Assembly (NCBI RefSeq): GCF_000012945.1 | Contig: NC_007509.1 | Location: 1,178,001-1,242,000, forward strand | DNA from: Burkholderia lata | Lineage (GTDB): Bacteria > Pseudomonadota > Gammaproteobacteria > Burkholderiales > Burkholderiaceae | Direction: 5' to 3' | DNA: 64,000 nt | Shown here: in pieces, positions 34,714-41,755 of the stretch | Layout of the letters: every line of letters begins with the position of its first letter | Position numbering within the stretch: the stretch's first letter is position 1 | Notes under the pieces: model-generated | Told to the model about the DNA's origin: nothing | The model's input: only the letters and a program-made list of their open reading frames with translations | Database searches by the model: none | Position numbers and translations under genes: made by a program

Positions 34714-34877
34714 CGGGACGATGAGCCAACGTGACTGGTGCTGCGAGGAGTCGCGTTGCGCAACGCGCAACCGTGCTCCTTGCGACGCATCGGGGTGTCG
34801 ATCTGATCCACGGGGTAGCCCCGTAGTCCTGGAACATCGGCTGCCTGTTCCGGGCGTGTGCTTGACCCACCGGCCCG
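34714..34877 (-). ncRNA. Candidate retron msr-msd RNA
   Basis: Read on the minus strand. The 5' end CGGGCCGGTGGGTCAA (a1, 34877-34862) pairs over 16 positions (12 Watson-Crick, 3 G-U, 1 mismatch) with TTGGCTCATCGTCCCG at the 3' end (a2, 34729-34714). The last base of a1 and the next two read AGC, the usual context of the branching guanosine. Two small hairpins follow: GGAACA/TGTTCC (34851-34831) and ACGGGG-CTA-CCCCGT (34824-34810). A longer imperfect stem (about 34790-34740) is capped by the palindrome CGCGTTGCGCAACGCG (34767-34752). The RT begins 14 bases after a2. This is the order a1, msr, msd, a2, RT. Inferred by eye; not folded or searched. Confidence 0.55.
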
Positions 34878-34965
34878 CGATGCGACTTTAATGGCCGCGA
34901 ACGCGGCGTGTCAAACCAGGTGGCGATCCGGCGCCGCCGCGGCAGGCCGGATCGCGACGCGCGCC

Positions 34966-35538
34966 CTACGCGTGCCGGGAGAACAGTTCGCGGTACGCGA
35001 TCGGCGCAACGCCGACGCCGGCCATGTTGTTCAGCATCGTGGCCCAGGTCGCGTTGTCGACGCTGACCGGAAACGACCGCACGCGGTTGGCGAGCAGCCA
35101 GAAGGTGCGCGTCATGCCGTTGCTCATCGCGACTTCGTACCCGCTTCCCTCGAGCCAGTAGCCGACCGGCGGCAGTGCCACCGGTTCGAGGCGGCCGGCC
35201 CGGAACGCGGCGGCGGCCGACGCGTACTTGCCGTCGAGCGGCATGACGCGGCGCGGCACGCAGTCCTGCGAGTTCAGTTGCGGAAACGTCGGGCTCGTGC
35301 CGAGCCAGAGGCCGTAGAAGGTCTGCGCGTCGAGATGGACGACGTAGCGCTCCGTCTCGGCGGGCGTCGCCGCCATGTAGCAGTCGGCCTGGCCCGGCAC
35401 GGCAACGCGCCACATCGCGCGCTTCGCGCTCAGGTCGACCAGCTCGCTCGCCTGCGGCCGCGGCTGGATGGGAGACGGACGTCCCGCTTCGCGCAGGTCG
35501 CGCGCGCGATCGAGTCCGATACGAAGACGTGTCAGCAT
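34966..35538 (-). CDS. Unknown 190-residue protein upstream of the retron-like locus
   Basis: The start at 35538 follows a purine-rich AGAGAGGG site. The protein is soluble, without signal peptide or membrane span. It contains 'WRVAVPGQADCYMAATPAET', 'YVVHLDAQTFYGLWLGTSPT', 'GYWLEGSGYEVAMSNGMTRT' and 'YRELFSRHA'. It may belong to the family loosely named plasmid fertility-inhibition factors, but I hold that weakly. It ends 88 bases before the candidate msr-msd RNA on the same strand, so it is a candidate partner of the reverse transcriptase, or an unrelated accessory gene. Confidence 0.7.
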   Translation of the reverse strand: MLTRLRIGLDRARDLREAGRPSPIQPRPQASELVDLSAKRAMWRVAVPGQADCYMAATPAETERYVVHLDAQTFYGLWLGTSPTFPQLNSQDCVPRRVMPLDGKYASAAAAFRAGRLEPVALPPVGYWLEGSGYEVAMSNGMTRTFWLLANRVRSFPVSVDNATWATMLNNMAGVGVAPIAYRELFSRHA

Positions 35539-36096
35539 GGGCCCTCTCTTTCTCTCGTCACTTGTTCGAATGAGTCAGGGGACGGGCAATCACATCGTCA
35601 CACGTTTGCAATATGCGGGCCCGCTGTCCTGACGCTCCCTGCATGGTCGGGAACTCGCGCAGTGTAGCGTCTTTCCGGGCCGGGGCGAGCCGACCTGACC
35701 CGCCACACCATCAACCATCGAATCAATATTCGTCGTCGATTATTTAAATATCGAAATAATCAAAAAACAAAAACAACAGTCCGCAGAATTCAAGAAAATC
35801 ACATTCAAACAAAAATTATCAAATCTTATTAACGATAAATTAATACGATTGGCGCCCTCAAATTCAAATAAATAGTCTGTGTTGTGCGCCGCAACACCGT
35901 GATTCAAAAATCAACGAGATACGGAGGCGCAGCACGAATCATTGCATTCGTGCTTTGTCGCAAAGTTTCCACCTTGTCAGGCCACCGTTGATTTCCAGAC
36001 ACTTGTGAATCGGCAATCCGGAAAGACAGACACGTCTTCCCGGGCGTGACCAACGTCGTCCGTTCGCTTTAATTCATTCAATATCAAAGGAAAGTC
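35539..36096. other. AT-rich intergenic region with two perfect hairpins
   Basis: About 560 bases without a gene. Composition drops sharply in G+C from about 35700 to 35880, unlike the rest of the window. GATTATTT/AAATAATC (35738-35745 and 35754-35761) and AGCACGAAT/ATTCGTGCT (35931-35939 and 35946-35954, 6-base loop) are perfect inverted repeats. The second lies in the probable 5' leader of the gene at 36097 and could be a terminator or regulatory hairpin. The AT-rich part is a likely H-NS-bound promoter region. Confidence 0.6.
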
Positions 36097-36369
36097 ATGA
36101 AGAAGATTGCAACCGTGCTGTTTTCAGCACTGATGCTCGCCTCCACGTGCGCGTCCGCCCAGGCGCTTTGCAAGGCCGGCAAGATCGACAAGATCGAAAC
36201 CGACACCACCGGCAACTTGCTGGTGACCATTAACGACGGCATCTACTCGTTCAGTGCCAAGGAAGTTTATTCAATTATTTACCAGGCGTATTCGGAAAAC
36301 AGGAATCTGTTTATCTATGGGAATAATTGCTCGAATGGTTCGCCGGCAGCCCGCTTTGCCATTCGCTAA
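36097..36369 (+). CDS. Small secreted protein of unknown function, 90 residues
   Basis: The start at 36097 has AAAGGAAAGTC upstream. The signal peptide is residues 1-22 ('MKKIATVLFSALMLASTCAS' then AQA). The mature part of about 68 residues has two Cys ('ALCKAGKI', 'YGNNCSNGS'), probably a disulfide, and alternating beta-like segments rich in Asn, Tyr, Ile and Ser. Codon use is AT-richer than the surroundings, and the gene lies next to the AT-rich stretch, which suggests acquisition. No family recognised; small secreted beta proteins of this sort are often toxin-, inhibitor- or adhesion-related, but nothing decides it. Confidence 0.75.
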   Translation: MKKIATVLFSALMLASTCASAQALCKAGKIDKIETDTTGNLLVTINDGIYSFSAKEVYSIIYQAYSENRNLFIYGNNCSNGSPAARFAIR

Positions 36370-36636
36370 TCGACATTGAAACGCTCGACGATTATCAATA
36401 CGTGGAGCCCGGGGCTGGATTGACATGCTGGATCCAGCGCCATCGCGGGCTGCGGTGTCGGCGCTGCGCATCACGACACCTGAAGGCCCGCTGCCTGGTC
36501 AACCGTCTGTCAGGTCCACCCCGGCACCAATAAAGCGGGCCATGCTTACCATGACGGGACAGGCGCCCAACACTTCGTCGCCCGTTGACCTCATGCTAAT
36601 GTGCTCGTCACTGTCACCGTGCATGAGCGAAAGGAA

Positions 36637-36780
36637 ATGGGAAAGTGGCTTGCAATTGGCATGGCTGTCGGCGCTGCGGTTGGCGCAGCAACTGAAAGCA
36701 TGGGCCTGTGGTTGAGCTTGGGAACGGCAATGGGCTGTGCAATCGGAGCCGGCGCCGGCGCCAAAAGGCCGCGCCGGTAG
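36637..36780 (+). CDS. Glycine-zipper small membrane protein, 47 residues
   Basis: ATG 36637 opens 47 codons to TAG at 36780. The protein starts 'MGKWLAIGMAVGAAVGAATE' and continues 'MGLWLSLGTAMGCAIGAGAG', two short Gly/Ala-rich helices with GxxxG spacing and a basic tail (KRPRR). This repeated pattern is typical of small glycine-zipper membrane proteins in bacteria. The ribosome site AAGGA is only 2 bases away, so an in-frame GTG at 36619 is possible. An out-of-frame ATG at 36623 starts 'MSERKW', which looks like a usual N-terminus for this family and may point to a frameshift. Confidence 0.55.
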   Translation: MGKWLAIGMAVGAAVGAATESMGLWLSLGTAMGCAIGAGAGAKRPRR

Positions 36781-36957
36781 TCACGCGTCGATCGCGCAGC
36801 CGTTCGGCGCACATTTGCCCGGAGAGTCGAAGACCGCCTTGCAGCGCCGTATCAAGCGGCCCCGTCACCGGCCGCCTGCGCCCAGGCACGACGCCCGGGC
36901 GCAGCCTGCCTGACGGCACCTTCTTCGCGCCGCAGCACTTTCACGCCAGATTGCCCC

Positions 36958-38199
36958 CTACGACCGCGTGAAAGGACAGCCCCCACCCGCGACTTCCCTG
37001 CCCGCTGCCGCGGCCAGCTCCGGCCTCAGGACGAAAGGCAACGACACGATATGCCGCCGCACCGTCGCTTCATCGACGATCGGCGGATGGTCGCGATCCA
37101 GATCAACCCCCAGTTCGAGCAACGCATGGGTGATCATGTGAAGCGTGCCGAATTCGGTATCCTCGTTGTCCGCGTTCTCCGCCGTGATCGGCACCCCCGC
37201 CGCCAGCACCCGGCCCACACACGCATGCGGCCCCGCTCCGAAAGAAAGCCCGGGGGCGGCAATCCGGCCGGGCGGCACGCGATACGGATTGAACGTGTCC
37301 GCGTCCGGCCCGAAGATGTCCGGGTTGCGGTTGGCAGTCGCCATGTCAAACTCGATCACGTCGCCCGCGGCCACCTCGCCGCCGTCCGGGATATGCATCG
37401 GACAGGACGCCCGGCGCAACGAGACAACCTGCGGCGGATGAAGCCGTATCGCTTCCCAGATGAATTTCTGCAGCGTGGCGGGTTCGGCCAGCAGCGTCTC
37501 TCGCGTGCCGGGATGATCGCGACACCACGTCAGGATGTCGAGCATGATGAAGCACAGCGTATTCGCCTGTGTGGCCGCGCTGGCCAGCAGAAACAGCGCG
37601 GCATCCTTGACCATGACGTCGTGAGGCAGTTCGCCGTTCGGGTAGTTGACCAGCATCACGGTCATCACGTCTTTCGGCAGTTCCGCACCCTGATCGATCA
37701 ATGCCTGCCGACGCCTGGCCGACGGGACATAGAAATCGCGCTCGAACTCCACGAGCGCTTCCCGGATTTTCCGGTTCGCGTCGTCCACGCTCCCGGACAA
37801 TAATTGTTCGACGGTCGATACGTGGGCCAATCCGCGAATGATCTTGAGGATGCGGTTCGTCTCCTCCTCGGTGCCGACCCGGTCGATACCGGTGACGTCG
37901 GAGGTCAGATTGACCAGCGCCTGAAACGCCAGGATGGCCACGTCGCCCCGCCCTTCGGCGACGACGGGCTTCAGCACCTGATCGAGCGCGGCGGGCAACA
38001 CACGGTTCTGGTAGTCGCGAAAGAATTCACGGGTGAACAGGCTGTTGAGCGCCTGGCGCTTTCTCAGGTGCGCGTCGCCGTGAAGGTTGACGACCGTATC
38101 CTTCATGAAGAACAAGGCCGGGTCGTACATGGCCTGTCGAAGGGTCTTGTCCTTCATCGTCTTTTCCGCATCGCGATAGGTATCGATTCTATGTTTCAT
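36958..38199 (-). CDS. Cytochrome P450
   Basis: A 413-residue soluble bacterial P450. The heme-thiolate loop is 'SFGAGPHACVGR' with Cys327. The K-helix ExxR is 'WEAIRLHPP' (Glu249, Arg252). The I-helix reads 'LLASAATQAN' in place of the usual AGxDTT, so oxygen-activation residues are atypical. A good ribosome site (GGAGTGAGAGAAAGTC) precedes 38199. It follows the ferredoxin-reductase gene on the same strand after 78 bases; that protein should supply electrons. Likely a hydroxylase or demethylase in a catabolic pathway controlled by the divergent double IclR regulator; substrate unknown. Confidence 0.93.
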   Translation of the reverse strand: MKHRIDTYRDAEKTMKDKTLRQAMYDPALFFMKDTVVNLHGDAHLRKRQALNSLFTREFFRDYQNRVLPAALDQVLKPVVAEGRGDVAILAFQALVNLTSDVTGIDRVGTEEETNRILKIIRGLAHVSTVEQLLSGSVDDANRKIREALVEFERDFYVPSARRRQALIDQGAELPKDVMTVMLVNYPNGELPHDVMVKDAALFLLASAATQANTLCFIMLDILTWCRDHPGTRETLLAEPATLQKFIWEAIRLHPPQVVSLRRASCPMHIPDGGEVAAGDVIEFDMATANRNPDIFGPDADTFNPYRVPPGRIAAPGLSFGAGPHACVGRVLAAGVPITAENADNEDTEFGTLHMITHALLELGVDLDRDHPPIVDEATVRRHIVSLPFVLRPELAAAAGREVAGGGCPFTRS

Positions 38200-38277
38200 G
38201 ACTTTCTCTCACTCCCTATAATTTCGTTGTCCGAATACTTTCTGAACCGGGCATCCGCATGAACACCCCTCATCCTG

Positions 38278-39249
38278 CTACTCCAGACCGATAACGATCA
38301 TGTCGTCGGCTGCCCTCGAACAGCACGGGATGAACGACTTGTTCGCCACGCGTTCCGCGGCGGTCAAATATTGATCCCGGTGATCGATGGCGCCCGACAC
38401 GACCATCGTCTGGCAGGTTCCGCAGTTGCCGGCCTCGCAGGAACTCGGAATGTCGATGCCGGCCTCGACGAGGGCATTCAACGCGGTCTGGTCTTTCCCG
38501 ACATGGATGATTTGCCCCGTTTCAGCGATCTCGACGTCGAACGCCCGGTCGCCGTCCTGCACCTCGACGGCGGTACCCGTAAAGGATTCCGAATGGACGT
38601 GCGTATCCGGCCATCCCGATTGCGTCGCGGCCTGCTTCACCCATGTCACGAAGCCCGACGGGCCACACACGTACAGGTGCGTTCCTGCGGCCGGACTCGA
38701 CAACACGGCGTTCAGGTCCAGGCGTCGATCGTCAGGCGCGTCGTCGAAATAGAGGTGCGCATTCTGCCGCCATCCGGACTGCCCGATTCTCGTCTGGAAA
38801 GCCATGCGCTCCGCGCTTCGCGTGCAGTAATGGAAATCAAAGCTGGCGCTGCGCGACGCCAGCGCTTCCGCCATCGCCAGGACCGGCGTGACCCCGATCC
38901 CGCCAGCCAGAAGAAGACTGTGCGTTGCGCCTTCCGCCAGCGGGAAATGGTTTTTCGGCGGGGAAATATCGAGGGTGTGGCCCACCTCGACCGTCTGGTG
39001 AATCGCGCGCGATACGCCACGCGATTCCGGTTCGAGGAAGATACCCAACTGATAGCAGTCGGTTGGGCCGGGCGTGTTGCACAACGAATACTGTCGCGAC
39101 GGCAATCCACGCAAATGGACTTCGACGTGCGCGCCGGCCTCAAAGGCCGGGAGTTTCTGGTCTTCGCGAACGGCGTGCAATTCCAGCACGCAAATGTCCG
39201 GCGTTTCATTCCACTTCCGCGTGACTTTCACTGCAAAGGTAGCTGGCAT
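38278..39249 (-). CDS. Phthalate-dioxygenase-reductase-like oxidoreductase (FNR domain plus 2Fe-2S ferredoxin)
   Basis: A 323-residue electron-transfer protein of the PDR/VanB family. The N-terminal flavin domain has 'SRQYSLCNTPG', the NAD-binding part has 'LLLAGGIGVTPVLAMAEAL' and 'HLYVCGPSGFVTWV'. The C-terminal plant-type ferredoxin has 'SSCEAGNCGTCQTMV' plus the distal Cys in 'IPCCSRA', binding a 2Fe-2S cluster. GGGGAGACG precedes the ATG. Co-transcribed with the P450 gene downstream, it should pass electrons from NAD(P)H to it, an arrangement more often seen with Rieske oxygenases than with P450s. Confidence 0.93.
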   Translation of the reverse strand: MPATFAVKVTRKWNETPDICVLELHAVREDQKLPAFEAGAHVEVHLRGLPSRQYSLCNTPGPTDCYQLGIFLEPESRGVSRAIHQTVEVGHTLDISPPKNHFPLAEGATHSLLLAGGIGVTPVLAMAEALASRSASFDFHYCTRSAERMAFQTRIGQSGWRQNAHLYFDDAPDDRRLDLNAVLSSPAAGTHLYVCGPSGFVTWVKQAATQSGWPDTHVHSESFTGTAVEVQDGDRAFDVEIAETGQIIHVGKDQTALNALVEAGIDIPSSCEAGNCGTCQTMVVSGAIDHRDQYLTAAERVANKSFIPCCSRAADDMIVIGLE

Positions 39250-39706
39250 TTCAACGTCTCCCCATTCCTGTTCGATACACGGCCGTCAGGCCGGCGATGC
39301 ATGTTCGACTCTCCGATGGTTTGCCTTTCGTCGGGACCCATTGAAGCGCCGCGCGCAAGTTCCGGGCAAACCTGTCGCTCGGGCCTCCTCGTACTTTGGA
39401 ATCGAAACAGGGTTTCCCCGAACCGCCGCAGGGTCGCAACAAGCGCAGCGCTCGCCACGCATCATCCGGCGGAACATGCGCCGGATTGCGCGCTTGCCAT
39501 GCATGCGGATTCGGCGCCGAGGCTAGTCGCGTTCCGGAATTTGACAAGACGCATGACGTCTCGTCGCAACGCGCATGACTGCGCTTTAAAGGGATTTCCC
39601 CGGCGCGTCCGCAAGCCGCTTGTTGCTACACTGAAAAACGCAGCCAGCAGCGCAATGCGACGGACCGCGGATACCGTCCGACAGGCGCGCGGCCAACGGA
39701 GACACG
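39250..39706. promoter_or_regulatory. Divergent control region between P450 operon and double IclR gene
   Basis: About 457 bases between divergent genes, with no coding signal. TTGACA at 39541-39546 is a possible -35 element for the IclR gene, without a clear -10 partner. IclR operators presumably lie here; I cannot define them. Confidence 0.4.
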
Positions 39707-41410
39707 ATGCAGCCCGGAAAACTTTCCTCCTCGCCTGTCCGTACGCGATGTCGCAACGGTCCATCCGGCATCGATACCGTGTGGCCCAAACCGCAGCAGG
39801 GGGAACGGATCGCAAACAAGGCCATGATGACGCCGCTCGCGCGCGGCCTGTCGATCCTGTCGGCCTTCGATGGCCGCACACCGTCGCTGAGCAACCTCGA
39901 CATCGCACACGCGACCGGCCTGCCGGCGCCAACCGTGCTGCGGCTGTCGCGCTCGCTCGTGACGCTCGGTTATCTCAACCACGATGAAGCCACCCGCAGG
40001 TATTCGCTTGCGCCAGGCTCGCTGGCACTCGGCTATGCCGCGATTTCCGACGCGGACATCCAGCGCGTCGCCAGTGCGGAAATGCGCAAGTTCGCCGAAG
40101 AGACCCACACGCTCGTATTACTCGGTACGCGGGATCGGCTCGAAGTGATCGTCCTCGATGCCCAGCGAAGCAGCGAGGCGATCTTCGATCTGCAACTGAC
40201 GGCGGGAATGCGCGTCCAGATCGCGTATTCGCTGATGGGCTGGACCTTGATGGCCGTTCTTCCCGAAGCCGAACGCACCTATTTGCACAGGAAAGTGGAA
40301 CGGCGGGCGGGCCAGCTATGGGCGCCGATCCGGCAACGCATGCTCGAGAAAATCGATCAGGTCCGGGACCTGGGCTTTGCGACCTTGCACGGACACTGGG
40401 AACCGGAAATCGCGGGCGTCGCCGCGCCGATCCTGCTACCCGGCCGGCCGCCGGTCGTCCTCGCCTGCGTCAGCCGCGCGGGCGCGCAGTCGAAGGTTCA
40501 GGTCGAACGGGAACTCGGCCAGCGGCTCGCCGCGCTCGCGCGCACGCTCGAAGCGGTGTGCCGGACGGCGACCGATTCGAACCACGGCGAGATGCCGCCC
40601 GAGCATCCATCGCTTCATCTCGAGGCCGCGACGCGTCGCCCGGCTCAAATCACGATGACACTGGATCGCGGGCTGCAACTCCTGCGCGCGTTTCATGCCG
40701 AGCGAGCACCCCGAACGATCCGGGAGCTCGAATGCGAGACCGGGATGTCGAGATCGGCCGCCGCACGCCTGACGTCGACACTCGTTCACCTGGGCTTCCT
40801 CCGCCGCATCGCGGGCAGCCCGCATCTCGAACTGGCGAGCGGCGTATTCTCGATCGGCCAGGCGTTCGTCGAAACGAATGCGGTCAGACGGCTCGCCGGC
40901 CCGGTTCTTCAACGGCTGGCCGATCGGCTCGGCGTCTGCGTTGCGCTCGCCGTGCCCGACCGGCTCGACATGCTGTATGTCGCGCATCGCACCAGCAGCC
41001 GGATTTCGACGTTGCGGCTGGGCGTCGGCTCGCTGGTGCCGATGAGCACCACGGCGATCGGGCGAGCCTGGCTGTGGGCGCTGCCGGATCACGAACGCGC
41101 ACGCTACATGATGCCGTTGCTGGAGAAGGCTGGTGCGCAAGCCGTCGAGATCCGGAACCGCATCGAACGCGCATTCGACGAATTGCGCTCCACCGGCGTA
41201 TGTACGTCGGTCGGCGAGTATCAGCGGCACTCGTACGGGATCGCACTGCCCATTCGCGTCGGCCGCTCGGCCACGCCGATGTCGCTCGCTTGCAGCGCGG
41301 TCGACGTCGATCCCGATATCGAGGCGATCAGGCGCCGGATCGCGCCGGAGCTCAGGCGCGCGGCGCTCGAGCTGACGGCCGTGCTCAACCACGCGCACTC
41401 GGCACCGTAA
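39707..41410 (+). CDS. Double IclR-family regulator (two complete IclR proteins in one chain)
   Basis: A 567-residue protein, twice the usual IclR length. Unit 1: winged helix at about 40-100 ('NLDIAHATGLPAPTVLRLSR') and effector domain to about 285 ('HGHWEPEIAGVAAPILLPGR'). Unit 2: winged helix at about 320-380 ('ELECETGMSRSAAARLTSTL') and effector domain to about 560 ('SVGEYQRHSYGIALPI'). The two units are diverged, so the fusion is not recent. GGAG lies upstream of 39707. Divergent from the P450-reductase operon and upstream of the amidohydrolase cluster, it likely controls both. Confidence 0.9.
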   Translation: MQPGKLSSSPVRTRCRNGPSGIDTVWPKPQQGERIANKAMMTPLARGLSILSAFDGRTPSLSNLDIAHATGLPAPTVLRLSRSLVTLGYLNHDEATRRYSLAPGSLALGYAAISDADIQRVASAEMRKFAEETHTLVLLGTRDRLEVIVLDAQRSSEAIFDLQLTAGMRVQIAYSLMGWTLMAVLPEAERTYLHRKVERRAGQLWAPIRQRMLEKIDQVRDLGFATLHGHWEPEIAGVAAPILLPGRPPVVLACVSRAGAQSKVQVERELGQRLAALARTLEAVCRTATDSNHGEMPPEHPSLHLEAATRRPAQITMTLDRGLQLLRAFHAERAPRTIRELECETGMSRSAAARLTSTLVHLGFLRRIAGSPHLELASGVFSIGQAFVETNAVRRLAGPVLQRLADRLGVCVALAVPDRLDMLYVAHRTSSRISTLRLGVGSLVPMSTTAIGRAWLWALPDHERARYMMPLLEKAGAQAVEIRNRIERAFDELRSTGVCTSVGEYQRHSYGIALPIRVGRSATPMSLACSAVDVDPDIEAIRRRIAPELRRAALELTAVLNHAHSAP

Positions 41411-41755
41411 CGATGCCGATCGCGGTTGCGCGACGCAACATGCCGTGTCACGCCGTTACGGCGCTGAGTACGCAACAAAACTGACAGCCGTCATCGCAAC
41501 GCCGTAGCATCTCCTTGCCTTGCTTCGGTCAATCATTCAGATTCGTAGTCCTCATATTCCTCTCGCCTGCCCCTTCCAGTGCCTCGCCGGTTCGCGATGC
41601 GCCGCGCCGCATGTGTGCCCGACATCGAATATCCCGTGCTCAACGCCTGCACGAGTCCAATGTACGGAAAGCCTTCATCGAATCCGTTGACGCTCGCGCA
41701 ATGTGCTTCGAAGATCGACCGGCACTTCAGGGTAATAAAACAGGAGACAGATCCA
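41411..41755. other. Intergenic, no gene seen
   Basis: About 345 bases between the IclR and amidohydrolase genes. The amidohydrolase frame is open back to 41579, but those codons give an unfolded-looking, Cys/Arg-rich stretch, and the good ribosome site (CAGGAGACAG) is at 41741-41750. It probably holds the promoter of the amidohydrolase operon. Confidence 0.4.

Noticed and set aside
34752..34767. CGCGTTGCGCAACGCG as an isolated REP-like palindrome
   Set aside because: It sits inside a larger ordered set of pairings upstream of the reverse transcriptase, better explained as the tip of the candidate msd stem; I saw no other copies in the window.
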